Made by a program: the position numbers and the translations under genes
Assembly (NCBI GenBank): GCA_023213315.1
Contig: JAKCPI010014079.1
Coordinates: 62,001-126,000, forward strand
DNA: 64,000 nt
Source of the DNA: Euborellia annulipes
Taxonomy: Eukaryota; Arthropoda; Insecta; Dermaptera; Anisolabididae
Reading direction: 5' to 3'
Shown: one piece after another, positions 1 to 10,523 of the stretch
How positions within the stretch are numbered: the first letter of the stretch is position 1
How the letters are laid out: every line of letters starts with the position of its first letter
The notes under the pieces: model-generated
Told to the model about the DNA's origin: nothing
Databases searched by the model: none
Seen by the model: only the letters and a program-made list of their open reading frames with translations

Positions 1-3
1 TAC

Positions 4-323
4 CTTGAAAATGCATTGGTTTAAGAGTATCACCGACGTTTCCATTTTCAAAAAAATCAAATTGGGACTCCTTGGTGGGTTGCCAGGAGCGCTTTGTACA
101 AAAGGCTGTTCTGGAAGAGGACATGAGCTGAATCTAAGTGTCGATATCTCGCTAGTGTTATCAAAAATTTGCAGAAATTCATTGCTTCTTTTGGTCAATT
201 GTTGCGCACTGGTTCCATTACAAACAAATTTAATCGATGGTGAACTCTGATCTTTTATAATTAGAAGACCATCTTCCTGGCAGGAATATTCCAAAGGTTT
301 CCACATAGGCCATTTATTACATT
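4..323 (-). CDS. Toll-like receptor, second coding exon (amino-terminal ectodomain; gene continues off the left edge)
   Basis: This exon encodes residues 28-134 of a secreted or membrane receptor ectodomain. It begins after a polypyrimidine tract ending in TTTCAG (324-330) and ends at AAG before a GT donor (positions 3-2). It is open for 320 nt. The first base pair of codon 28 is completed by the G that ends the exon at 6375, so the 82+320 nt join without a stop and finish on a codon boundary. Visible features are the segments ECNKWPMWKPLEYSC, FVCNGTS (a possible N-glycosylation site), LRFSSCPLPEQ and NQCIFK, with regularly spaced cysteines. The order 'CN.T...QL.K..., hydrophobic LRR-like strand, C.LP' resembles the cysteine-containing amino-terminal cap of arthropod Toll receptors, which recognise Spätzle-type ligands at the cell surface. 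The leucine-rich repeats and TIR domain would lie off the left edge. The Toll assignment rests on motif resemblance; another extracellular LRR protein is possible. Confidence 0.62.
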
Positions 324-473
324 CTGAAACAAAATTTAAATTCATAACAATAATAGACTACATGATAATTTATTAAAAAGGCAAATGTAAATAAAAATAA
401 AATATGTGTGATACGGAAATTCTTTATAAAAAAAAATTGATAAAGAATATGACTGTTTTATTATAATAAGAAA

Positions 474-966
474 ACAGGTTGGCAGCAAGGAACTTGCATC
501 AGATAAAAATAAAATCAATTTTTATTTAATTGTCGACGTTTTGGACGCCAATCGCGTATTTTCTCAGGACAATTAATTGCATTATATAGATACAGATGGA
601 TGGATTTTTAGGTGAAAATTGAAATCCAGGCAAATACAATCTCAAAAGCAGGAAACTGTATTTAATCAATGGCAATGACTGTGAATTGACTGCGAGAGAC
701 TTAAAATAATGCCATCAATTAAATACAGTACTTTCATTAATTAAAGTCTCTCTTAGTCATTCACAGTTATTGCCATAGATTAAATACAGTTTTCAGCTTT
801 TGAGATTGTATTCTCCCAGAAACGATTTCAATTTTCACCTCAAAATGTATCCATCTGTATTTATGTAACAATTAATTGTCCTGAGAAAGGACGCTTTTGG
901 CGTCCGCAATGTCGACAATAAAATAAAAAATTGATTTTATTTTTATCTAAGTTACTGCTATCCTGG
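474..966. repeat. Fold-back repeat with decayed hammerhead motifs in both arms
   Basis: About 225 nt (474-697) reappear inverted at 743-966 across a short spacer. Both arms hold a fragment of the form 'GTCCTGAGA...GGCGTCC.(A)AA.GTCGAC' (reverse at 530-575, forward at 875-918). In the forward copy a strong stem GGACGC/GGCGTCC sits where stem II of a hammerhead ribozyme should be, flanked by the complementary outer pair TTGTC/GACAA. CTGANGA has become CTGAGAA and GAAAC has become GCAAT, so it is probably inactive. It resembles inverted terminal copies of a Penelope-like element. Confidence 0.6.
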
Positions 967-1298
967 TTATACATTATAATAAAAAAATATTCACTTGGAG
1001 ACACGAGAAGAGAAATTGGAATTTGTCAAAAAAATTAATTAATATTTACCCGTCTTGAGAGACAAGAATTGAATAAAAAAATCTCGAAACAAGTAACAGG
1101 TTTATTTATTAATTTTTTTTTTTTTTATATTTTTTTGATACGCATATTATAAGTGAATATTTATGAGAATTACAAATTTTTAGGAAATTGTATAAAATTT
1201 GCCAAGGAAATTTCGATCAACTACAGTATATAACGTATATATGAAAATAAAAATATATTTCATCCAAAATAAAATGACTGTTATCGCGTATTCTTCGT

Positions 1299-2265
1299 TA
1301 TTACTTTCTCTTACCCTATATGGACCCTGTTATGCAATAGTGTGTCAAGCGCCAAAAAAATTAAAAATTGAGTTAACCACGGAATATTGTTTCAGATGCT
1401 ATAATTAATAGTATTTTTTATGAAATATGTCCTAAAAAAATTTATATTTAATGTTACTTGCACAATTGCAAAAAAATTATATATAATCCAATGAAAACAA
1501 AAAACTTTAATGTTAATTTTCCCAAAAATCGGTAGATGGCGCTTGACACACTAATGCGTAACAGGGTCCGTATATGAAATATATAGAGAGTGAAAGTATT
1601 GCGATCATGTCAAAAATTCGATGCAGAGATTTTGAAGGTGTTTTGAGGTCCCCTGAGCCCAAAAAAGTGGCAATCGCAAATTCGTCTGTCTGTGTGAGTA
1701 ACGATTTTAAACATGAAGGAAATGAGCTTCCAAGTTTAAATTTTATATTCAACTTAAGTACCCTCCCGGACAGTCAAAATAAGCTTTTGAACAAAATCCG
1801 TCAAAAAGTACTGGTGCCAGTACTTTACCGAAGTACTTTTTCAGTTTTTTCGATTTTCTCAAAATTCGCTCCAATAATTTTGATTAAAATTCAAAAATCA
1901 ATTATTTTTTATATTCTCTTTAAAATATATATTCTTATTTTGCCCTGAAAATTGTTTGAAGCACACTTTACTGATGTAGTATTTCAGATTTTTCAAATTC
2001 ATCTTTCGGCTCTTCCTTCCATGAGCCAATGTTAAATTCCTATGGGGATTTGCTTGTATATTTCGATTCAAAAAGGATTCAATCCAAGGGATTCAATCCC
2101 CTTTTGAACTTTTTACACATTTTAAAAATTTTTTTCCATTTATGAAATTTTATATTTATTTAGGATTCTCTATTATGTATAAAATATCCAAATATGTGAT
2201 TAAAATATTGAAAAATAACCTTAGTTTATTTCAAGCACTCAACATTTAAAACGCAAGTTTGGATC
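1299..2265 (+). mobile_element. Fam-A copy (long subfamily), interrupted by MITE-B, 3' end missing
   Basis: It starts with the Fam-A head TTACTTTCTCTTACC, is interrupted at 1318-1577 by MITE-B, and resumes with TGAAATATATAGAGAG. It then shows the family landmarks in order: TCAAAAATTCGATG, GAGGTCCCCTGA, GAAGTACTTTTTCAG and AATCAATTATTTTTTA. The long-subfamily tail follows (GAGCCAATGTTAAATTCCTATGGGG, then TTTATTTAGGATTCTCTAT). It stops near AACGCAAGTTTGGA without the terminal hairpin. No protein is encoded; short ORFs here are incidental. Confidence 0.75.
1318..1577. mobile_element. MITE-B (GGACCCTGTTA ends) inserted in Fam-A
   Basis: It is bounded by inverted ends TATATGGACCCTGTTATGCA and TGCGTAACAGGGTCCGTATA. 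The next block GTGTGTCAAGCGCCA is also inverted at both ends. It is about 260 bp with an AT-rich non-coding interior. The same interior occurs, reversed, in the larger copy at 36170-37408. The insertion splits the TATATA tract at the start of a Fam-A copy, consistent with a TA target. Confidence 0.72.
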
Positions 2266-2714
2266 TATTCTCCTTAGATCTTATTTTAACTTTCTTATAA
2301 TAGAATAAATAAAACAAGTTCATATTCATTGACAAATAAGTGATCCAAGTCAAACGGGCGTTCATGAATTAAATATTAAATAGTCTTTTAATATAAGCTC
2401 CCACGGGAAAAAAATTAGGTCTGGCCCAGCGATTATTTCCTTCTCTAAGTTATGCGCATTTATGTAGGCTGTAGAGGAAATAGAATTACGCAGTCATATG
2501 GATAAAATTATTGCTTTTAGGCCGAAATCAATCTCATTGTACTTATATAAGTTAAGCTCTATCAAATCATCAAAAATATTTAATATAAAATTGAATCGGG
2601 CATTATCTATATTTTATTTTATAAATAAGAAAACTTTTAATTGCGTCAAGTTTCTCTTCTTTAAAATCACGGTTAAATAGAGCATAATTTAACAAGACTG
2701 TGAGTGTTGTTTAT

Positions 2715-2815
2715 TGGTGAGGCCAAACATCTCATGGCTCCCGGGAATCGAACCCAGGATCTCCAGCCTTTCCGGGGTAGAGTCTATTGCACTAGGCCAC
2801 CGGACCCTCGACCTC
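2715..2815 (-). repeat. tRNA-derived SINE head / tRNA pseudogene
   Basis: On the reverse strand there is an A-box-like TGGCCTAGTGCA followed about 45 nt later by a perfect B box GGTTCGATTCC in a TCCTGGGTTCGATTCCCGGGA arm. The anticodon arm does not fold cleanly, so this is a Pol III-type repeat or pseudogene rather than a functional tRNA. Confidence 0.6.
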
Positions 2816-2819
2816 ATAT

Positions 2820-4550
2820 TTAACTATTTTAGTGATTATTTAATAAATAATAAGAATTATTCCTCTGGTAAAATAAAAAATTTTCGTATATTTTTAACCC
2901 CTTCTTGTTCACAACCTCTATCATGCTCTATTAAGTGCCCGAAACTGGGAAACTAAATTAAACATGTTATTTTTTTAAACTTTTTTAAAGATATGATCGT
3001 GTCACACTTTTCTTTTTGTTTAATTATGGCTAAATAATATTATTATGATTAGCAATAAAATTAGCCACATTTTTAAACTCTAAATTAGTGAAATTAATCA
3101 AATCTACTTTTTAATTTCATGAGGTTTCGGATTTAGAATTTAAATATTTTAATAACTTTTGGACAAGGAAATTCCGTTGTTTCACTTCTAATTATCTAGC
3201 TATCCCTAAGCTAGTTGACTATGACTTTGGAATCTTTTCACATCTAGTTAAGCTAATCTTATGATTAGATAAGAGCCCAGATCGTAGTTAGAGACCCAAA
3301 GTTTGGTATAAGGCTTAGCAAAGGAGTGAAATTAGGAACAAAAGTCTTGTTTATTTATTTTTTTGGGAATTTTTAAATTTTTGACAAAAAAAATAATTAA
3401 TTAGCTTTAATTAATTATTTTAATATTTATTTTAATTAATTTTTATTTTTAATAATTTAAAAAAAATTATGCCTTTATTAATTAAGTTGCTAACTTCACA
3501 AAACTTTCCTTATACCTCAGATAACTATGTGGAAAATCCATTTTTTTAAGGTTATGCAAGTTCTTGTATACTATATCGATGATTTGCTATCGGTCGGATA
3601 AGTATGCTAGTTGACTAGAAGTGAAGCAAAATAAATTGTATAAAAGACAAATATATATCTATTTTTTTTGATTAATTTTATAATACCAAAAAATATTCAA
3701 AAGATTCAAACCTCTAGAAAAAAATCTATTATTATATACTCTATATATTTTTATTTTAAACTTGTCTTTTAAAATTTGCTTCTTTTTAAGACACCCACTG
3801 TTCCTTTTTCACCAAAGAACAAATTTTTTATTTAATAATAATAATACTAATAATAATACATACTAATAAATTACATTAAAAATTGAAAGTCCTAGAAGGT
3901 TGAACCCTCTCATATTTTTTTTTTTTTACAAAAATCACATTGATATATGCCTAGTAAAAGTTTATCTTCGAAAAATATTCGTTGCTTATAATAAAAAAAC
4001 AAAAATGCTTTCACTCACAGCCTCCTTATTTATCCTCCATCAGCAGATGTTTTTAAACTTAACTATACACTTAATGACTGCTTATTATTTATCCAAAGAG
4101 AAGAGTAAAAAAATTAAGAAATCCCATACAACTAAATATATTTCTGTGAATTTTTTTTTTTAACTAAAATTATTGGCATCTTTTATAATCAAGTATTAAT
4201 TGACAAAGGGTTTTTTGTTAATCCCAAAAACCCAATATGAAGAAGAGGAGGGGCGGGGAGTTTGAATTATTTTTAATTAAAAAAAGTTTACTAATAATAG
4301 TAATTTATTAACTTTTCTGTATTAATTATGTAATTTTTTTCTTAATTATTATTTTTTACGTGAATAAATATATTTAAAAAAGTTTCTAAATTCAAGTTAG
4401 AGAATTTTCTTATTTCAAGAAATGTCAGGGTACTCAACACAAACTAAGTGTTACCGTTAATTTGGCGAATTTTTTTCTTTGATTGTATTTCTGTTTTAGG
4501 CTATATTTATCACAGATGTGCTTTTGTGGTTTTTCAATTATGGGAGTCTT
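2820..4550. other. Intronic AT-rich sequence, no gene seen
   Basis: This is very AT-rich, with homopolymer runs and an (AAT)n-like stretch near 3835. I see no exon with credible splice sites and no protein motif. If the receptor gene is read correctly, this lies inside its first coding-exon intron. Confidence 0.6.
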
Positions 4551-4556
4551 AATTAT

Positions 4557-4645
4557 TTATTAAAAAATATAAATACTGTTCAACATTTCGACTGCTTATT
4601 CTGCAGTCGTTTTCAAGTACTGTGCACTTGCTTCGACTCAAGTGA
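4557..4645 (-). repeat. Half of a 'CTGCAGAATAAGCAG' hammerhead-like repeat
   Basis: The reverse strand reads ACTTGAAAACGACTGC AGAATAA GCAGTCGAAATGTTG. This is a 7-bp stem followed by GAAA, with the upstream core degenerate. It is the same family as the full inverted pair at 5968-6179. Confidence 0.5.
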
Positions 4646-4894
4646 ACTGCATATTTTATCCAGTCTCGTCTCGCTTTAAAGCGAAATTTTGTAGAACTAG
4701 AAAGTGTCTTTTTTTGGAGAGGAGAACTCGACTAGGTGAACTACTACCTACAACCGAGTTGACATAATTCTTTATAAATTCTTCTTAAATAGGATAATTC
4801 CTATTTATAACTCAATAAGAAATAATTTAAATGATAATAAGTTATGATTGTGTCTTATCTGTGTAAGGTCAGAAAATTAAAGCGTCAGCAACGA

Positions 4895-4922
4895 AAACAA
4901 ATAATAATAATAATAATAATTT
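4895..4922. repeat. (AAT)n microsatellite
   Basis: A short uninterrupted run of AAT/ATA trinucleotides. Confidence 0.8.
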
Positions 4923-5339
4923 TCGAATAATCGAATTTCCTTGTGAAAATAATCAAATTAAAATGTATAGTTACAAAAATTCTATTTTTATTTCAAATTT
5001 AAAAAAAAATGATAAATTTACGTTGTACTATTATTTGGTAATCAGTTATAAATTCACTGTGGGTTTGTTGAATGCTAATGTACTTACAATTTAAGGTTGG
5101 AAAACGTCATATAATAAAATAAACCTCGGCTCATCAGATATCAACTTTTCAAAAAATACATTTGTCAGTACCTCAACAACACTCGTTTGATTTCTAAAAG
5201 CCAGTCAACCGGGCAAGGCCTTCTAATATAAAAAGGAGATAATCTCTTTATTTATAGATGGAATGGAAAAAAAATTATTTATTAAATTTTCCAAGGGAAA
5301 AATACTGAAAAATTGAATAATTAAAAAAAATAAATAAAG

Positions 5340-5700
5340 AGCATCTAAAAAATAATTGATTTTTGAATTTTAATCAAAATCGTTATAGCAAATTTTGAGA
5401 AAACTGAAAAAAAAACCTGAAAAAGTACTTCAGTAAAGTACTTTTTAAGCTGATTTTGTTCAAAAGTTTATTTTACCGGTCTGGGAGGGTACCTAGCTTA
5501 AATATATAATTTCAACCCCCTAGCTCTTTTGATTGAGATATTTTGTCCACACATACAGGCAGATAAACAGGCCAATTTGCGGGACCCACTTTTTTGGACT
5601 CAGGGGACCTCAAAACATGATATCGAATTTTTGACATGATTGCAATACATTCTCTCTCTCTATATATATACATACTGTATATAGGTAAGAGAAAGTAATA
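5340..5700 (-). mobile_element. Fam-A fragment (5' half, reverse orientation)
   Basis: Family landmarks appear in reverse order: GAGCATCTAAAAAATAATTG, AAAAAGTACTTCAGTAAAGT, CACTTTTTTGGACTCAGGGG, CGAATTTTTGACATG, and the head TAGGTAAGAGAAAGTA at 5682-5697. The terminal hairpin is missing. Confidence 0.72.
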
Positions 5701-5967
5701 TATTTGTCATAGTATTTTAATTGTCGACAAATTGATATATTTGATAATTATTTACCAGATTTGTGAAATTTTCTAAAATCCTCCCGATTTGCTATAAAAA
5801 TGCCGGGCCAACTTGAAAATATTCATAGAATTGAGATAAATATTTGGTTAGGTTAAATATTTATTTATATAATATCTAGATAGAGCTGGTTTTCAAAGAT
5901 CGTCTTAGAGACGAGATTGAAGGAGCCAGCTAAAATATCTTTTAAAATGAAACTATTTTTATTAGTG

Positions 5968-6179
5968 AAATTTTTAATTATAAACCACATTTTATATTAA
6001 TTATTTATTGAAAATATAAATACTGTACAACGTTTCGGCTGCTTATTCTGCAGCCAGTTCACTTGAGTCGGAGCAAGTGCACAGTACTTGATAACGGCTG
6101 CAGAATAAGCAGTCGAAACGTTGTACAGTATTTATATTTTCAATAAATAATTACAAAATGTGGTCTATAATTAAAAATT
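5968..6179. repeat. Palindromic repeat with hammerhead-like arms
   Basis: The arms 5968-6054 and 6095-6179 are inverted copies ending at AATAAATAATTA...ACAAAATGTGG. Each contains the GGCTGC AGAATAA GCAGYC hairpin immediately followed by GAAACGTTG. The forward arm has TTGATAA where CTGATGA is expected, so the catalytic core is two substitutions from consensus. Confidence 0.6.
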
Positions 6180-6239
6180 CCCCTAATAATAATAATTCAA
6201 ACCACAAAAGCTTTAATTAACACAAATGAAACTATTTAT

Positions 6240-6325
6240 TTGGGTCCCGTGGACTCGAACTAGGACTTGTAGTTTGTGCCCAGGTTTGAGTCTAGGGGAT
6301 CGCGATATGACCAATCAAACACAAG
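6240..6325 (-). repeat. tRNA-like repeat (B box)
   Basis: The reverse strand carries CTAGTTCGAGTCCACGGGAC, a good B box. The A box is weak. It is probably a SINE fragment. Confidence 0.42.
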
Positions 6326-6374
6326 TTCATCGCGTATGTTATATATTCATTATTTTGTTTTTTTATATATTTAC

Positions 6375-6485
6375 CTGAGGTAGGCTTAGATTCATTTTGG
6401 TCTGCTAAGACAGCCAAGGCGGCGACTATGAGCAGAAACCAATCTCCTCGGGCCATGGCGTTCAACTTCTAGTAAACAGAGTTAC
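6375..6485 (-). CDS. Toll-like receptor, first coding exon (start codon and signal peptide)
   Basis: The reverse strand has an acceptor (T-rich tract ending TTTAG, 6486-6490), 29 nt of 5' untranslated sequence, then ATG at 6456-6454 in a good context (GAACGCCATGG). The open frame encodes MARGDWFLLIVAALAVLADQ..., a classic signal peptide with a hydrophobic core at residues 7-18, followed by a short polar stretch ending K-P-T-S. The exon ends CCTCAG|GTAAAT, a strong donor, in phase 1. It joins exactly in frame to the exon at 323-4. The upstream acceptor implies at least one non-coding exon farther right. The intervening 6 kb intron (324-6374) is packed with repeats. The secreted or membrane topology is seen directly; the Toll identity depends on the next exon. 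Confidence 0.68.
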
Positions 6486-7249
6486 CTAAAAACAAAAAAA
6501 AAGGAAAAAAAATTAACACTTCGAATATTTTCATCCTAATTAGATTTTGCACCTTATAAATAATTATTTTTAATTTGTGTTCATCATTTTAAATTTCTAT
6601 GATGATGCCATTAGAATATTCAAACATAAATTTCCCCATTTTCACTTATAAAAAAATAAAAATTTCGTGACTACTTACATATACTTGGGTTACATAAGAA
6701 AATCAAACAAAACCTATGCTAATTATATTTCATAATATTTTTTTTATTAATTATTTTATTAATGAGTTTATTTTTAGGAGAAAATTAAAATTCAATAGTT
6801 TTCCTTTTTAATTACTTCATTAATTAAACATAAAAAATATTTATGCCGAAGTGACGGATAATATATAAATATGCTAATAATATTTAATAATAAATTATAA
6901 AATATGATGACAAAATGAGACGAGTGTAAAATTAACGTGAGAAAATTTTATTAAAATAAACTTGTTAAAAAAAAACTCTTCTTTTTTTAGTTATATAAGC
7001 CCCATTTGGGGATATAGAGGGAAATACGTCCACTGATTTAGCCTCACCGATATTCTCTTATTATGGAAAGCATATCAAATTCATATATTCCCAACTTTTG
7101 CTTTTTGAATACAAATAGTTCTTTGAATCTCTTAGAAATTTGATAGAGTAGCTACTATATTTTTAGCGCAAAACATTAGAAAAATATTATATGTCCGTCC
7201 GTCCTTGAGTTATTTCAGAGCCAAAATTACAATGAATATCATTTAGTCC

Positions 7250-7735
7250 CTTAATTATTTCAAGTGATTGGGCGCCCCAAGGGAGCCGATGGGTTGAAAC
7301 GCGATGGATGTTGTGTGCGACAGCCCCCTTTAGCTTCTACATAAATACGTCAATGATTTTAACCTATTTATTTCAAATAATTTAAATCATTTCAGTTTTT
7401 ATTTTTTGCAAAATGATTAAAACAAAAGAAATTAAATTTTTAATATTTTGTAATTATTTACGACAGTAATTTGATAAAAAAAAAAAACTATATGCCCCAA
7501 GCAAGAAAAAGAGGCATTTTATCTCTGTCTGAAAATTTTTAATAATTAATATAAAATTTTAATTTTTATTTGGTTAAATTCTTTTTCGGCATTGGAGACC
7601 ATTTATACACCATTTATTGATTGTATCCAATTTAAATGAAATAAATTTTTTTGCTTGGGACGGGATACGAACACTCGACCTTTAGTATCAGAAGCTAATG
7701 CTCTACCTCTGAACCCTAGATCAAGGGAATTTTAA
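7250..7735 (-). repeat. tRNA-derived SINE
   Basis: On the reverse strand 7655-7725 shows an A-box-like AGAGGTAGAGCATTAG and the B-box-like GTGTTCGTATCCCGTCCC. It is followed by the tail CAAAAAAATTTATTTCATTT and a conserved block near 7250-7330. The same tail block recurs near 8995-9055, 10330-10400 and 23230-23320 ('CATTTAGACYCC...CCTATTTATTT'), suggesting a dispersed SINE, or a shared tail that hAT elements have captured. Confidence 0.5.
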
Positions 7736-7839
7736 TTTATATAAAAAATAAAATATCAAAGGTATTTACTATAATGAATTTCTTAGCAAGTCTAAAAGAA
7801 ATAAAGTAATATTTAACAGTATAATTCATAATAACACAG

Positions 7840-8755
7840 GGAACAGTGATTTTGTTGACCGAGTACTTGAGGCTATTCCTGGGTATTTGGGTAGCGCTGA
7901 TTCCAAAAAAGCCATCAGTTTGCTCCATCACGTCTAGTTTTAGAGCTATAGAGAAAATTAAATTTTAATAGAAAATATGCTATAAAGCGGCTCTTATTTT
8001 GTATTATCTGGATTTTTTTAAGGCAACGCCTCGTAAAAATATGCAGGGAGTTATAATACATATAAATTTAAAGTTTCAGCCAAAATGGAGGTCATTGAGA
8101 GGTGCCCAAAACGGTTAGAAGTTTAGAAAAATCGAATTTTTTTTACTAACATATTTTTACGATATTCTATAGTTTTTTAACTTTCCAAAAAGCATTCATT
8201 AGTGGAAAACTGTTGATCATTAACCAAATTATTAACAAAATAGTTAAAAAATATATATAATAGTTGGGTTTATTCCTTTAAGCAAAGCGCCTAAAAAATA
8301 GGCAGCCAAAGTGTTGTTGTTTTTTTTACCAGACTTTAATAACTTTTTTGTTTATAATTTCTTTAATTATTAACAGATTTTCGCGGATGAATAATTTTTG
8401 GAAAGCTAAAGAACTATAGAATACCGTGCAAATTTTTGCATTCCGGGATCAGAAAAATTGTATTAAGGGTGTCCAAAGTTAAAAAAAAAATTTAATAATT
8501 CGAATTTTCTAAACTTTTGGCTGTTTGCGGCACGTCTAAATGACCACCGATTGGGCTGAAACTTTAAATATATGTGTATTATAACTCTCTGTATATTCTT
8601 AAGGGGTGTCCAGGTAATTCAAAATAAGAGCACATTATATATTAAAATTTAATTTACTCTCTAGCTCTAAAACTAGACGTGATGGGGAAAAACTGATGGC
8701 ATTTTGGAATCAGCGCTACCCAAATATCTTCAAATACTCTGTCAACAAAAAAAAG
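7840..8755. repeat. Long inverted repeat (about 350-bp arms)
   Basis: The left arm (about 7840-8200) and the right arm (about 8390-8755) are diverged inverted copies. Landmarks are GTTGACCGAGTACTTGAGG / CTTCAAATACTCTGTCAAC, GGGTAGCGCTGATTCC / GGAATCAGCGCTACCC, CACGTCTAGTTTTAGAGCT / AGCTCTAAAACTAGACGTG, and AACTATAGAATACCGT near the centre. No ORF is present. It is probably a fold-back element or two head-to-head copies of one transposon. Confidence 0.75.
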
Positions 8756-8902
8756 GTCTTATTTATTCCCCTGAGTAATTTATCAGCTTCTATCCTTTAA
8801 TTTCTTATATGATTTAAATACCTCCCTCTTCTAGAAATTGGTCGGTAAAAATTAATAAATATTTTTATATAATGGAAACACGAAAAATGTGAGACGTCTG
8901 AG

Positions 8903-9173
8903 CAGTGGCGGATTAATGCAATTTTGTCGGGGGGGGCGGTTTTTTATTTTTTTTATTTTTTTTATTATTTAAGGACTTTGTGGGCATCTATGGCCATTTA
9001 GACTCCTTTCCTATTTATTTAAATTGATTGGTAACAAATTCAATTGAAATTAAAGCCCGGAAATCATAATTTCTTTAGATTACTAGTTTTTATAACATTG
9101 TGAATTTCTTCTCGGGGGGGGGGGGCGATCGCCCCCCTCGCCCCCCCCCCCCCCCCCCTTTAATCCGTCCCTG
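8903..9173. mobile_element. hAT MITE copy 1 (271 bp)
   Basis: It has CAGTGGCGGATTAA / TTAATCCGTCCCTG termini with G-rich and C-rich subterminal tracts and the interior TTTGTGGGCATCTATGGCC. It is almost identical to 10254-10523, implying recent divergence. Confidence 0.8.
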
Positions 9174-9356
9174 CCTTGACAGCGTAAAACCTCTATTACT
9201 TAAAGAACAAAACCTCTGTAACTTAAACAAATATTTTGAGCATAGCCCTCGATAACTTAAAATAATATTTTGATGACCTCTATAACTTAAAGTATTTCTT
9301 TACATATCATCGAAAAAATAGATGATGCAGAAAATCAAAAATACATGAAGCAGACT

Positions 9357-9524
9357 GGCGCACAGCACACAACTTTCTCTTACACTTCGGTAAGAGAAAG
9401 TTGTGCACCGTGCTGGTCACACCAGATTTTTTGTGTCGAGATACAGGTGAACCTCGATAAGTTAAACCTCGCTAAGTTCAAAACCTCCGTAACTTAAAAT
9501 TTTTTTCAATTCCCTTCCCTTGAC
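9357..9524. repeat. Spacer duplicate 1: Fam-A hairpin plus pogo/Tigger-like end
   Basis: It contains the Fam-A palindrome (GACTGGCGCACAGC...GTGCTGGTCACACCAG), then ACAGGTGAACCTCGATAAGT and the related units CCTCGCTAAGTTC and CCTCCGTAACTT. The 'CAGTAGAACCTCGATAAGT' form in its duplicate (10078-10253) resembles the inverted terminal repeats of pogo/Tigger transposons. The two duplicates are nearly identical over about 170 bp. Confidence 0.65.
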
Positions 9525-10253
9525 ACAGTGGCGGATTAATGCAATTTTGTCGGGGGGGGGGGCGGCGGTTTAAAAATTTATATTTATTTTAAAATTAAAA
9601 CATGATTTATAAAATTGTTTGTATCTTTCGATTTTTTTTTTTTAAATTCTTAAAAACAAATTTTAAGCCCGTTCCGGTAATGAGAAATTACTCAATACCC
9701 TTTTTTTATTGTTACCCCCATGGTCATTGTTGCGAAGCCAATGGCCAATCAACAATAATCAAATTTTATATTAAAACCATCATACAACTTAATTTTTTTA
9801 TTTTCAATAAATCAACCATTCATCCAAATCAATTTGTTTTATTTTTCCCTAATGAGCAATTAATTTTAATAATAATTTTTTTAAATGTTTATTTTAACCT
9901 CCAAAAGAGGAGAAAAAACATAATAACTGTAGTAAAAAATTTTTAATTTAAATTGTTTCGTGAAAAAGTGGTGGTCATTTTCTTATTATATAGAGATTTT
10001 TATTTTTTTTTCATTTGAGAGATTTAATCAATTTTAAACTGCTTTAAATTTTTATAAAGCAAAACAAAAATTCTGGTGTGACTGGCGCACAGCACACAAC
10101 TTTCTCTTACACTTCGGTAAGAGAAAGTTGTGCACCGTGCTGGTCACACCAGATTTTTTGTGTCGAGATACAGTAGAACCTCGATAAGTTAAACCTCGCT
10201 AAGTTCAAAACCTCCGTAAACTTAAAATTTTTTTCAATTCCCTTCCCTTGACA

Positions 10254-10523
10254 CAGTGGCGGATTAATGCAATTTTGTCGGGGGGGGGGCGGGTTTTTTT
10301 TTTTTTTATTTTTTTTTATTATTTAAGGACTTTGTGGGCATCTATGGCCATTTAGACTCCTTTCCTATTTATTTAAATTGATTGGTAACAAATTCAATTG
10401 AAATTAAAGCCTGGATATCATAATTTCTTTAGATTACTAGTTTTTATAACATTGTGAATTTCTTCTGGGGGGGGGGGGGGGCGATCGCCCCCCTCGCCCC
10501 CCCCCCCCTTTAATCCGCCCCTG
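10254..10523. mobile_element. hAT MITE copy 2 (270 bp)
   Basis: This is a partner of 8903-9173 with the same termini and interior. The left flank is CCTTGACA and the right flank CGTCTGAG, the mirror image of copy 1. Confidence 0.8.

Larger units (their letters stand above)
8903..10523. mobile_element. Composite hAT-type element with 8-bp target duplication CGTCTGAG
   Basis: The outermost ends are CAGTGGCGGATTAATGC (8903) and TTTAATCCGCCCCTG (to 10523). The perfect repeat CGTCTGAG flanks them at 8895-8902 and 10524-10531. Inside are two near-identical complete 270-bp elements (8903-9173 and 10254-10523), an additional left end at 9525, and a duplicated spacer. The inner junctions all carry the octamer CCTTGACA (9174-9181, 9517-9524, 10246-10253). 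This looks like a macrotransposition in which two end-elements carried the sequence between them. There is no transposase. Confidence 0.82.

Noticed and set aside
1574..1948. 124-residue plus-strand ORF
   Set aside because: It lies in a Fam-A body. Other copies have stops and indels in this frame, so it is incidental.
10187..10253. pogo/Tigger-like terminal sequence (CAGTAGAACCTCGATAAGT) as an autonomous transposon end
   Set aside because: Only end-like repeats are present. No opposite end, TA-flanked unit or transposase was found, so it was kept only as a note in the composite element.
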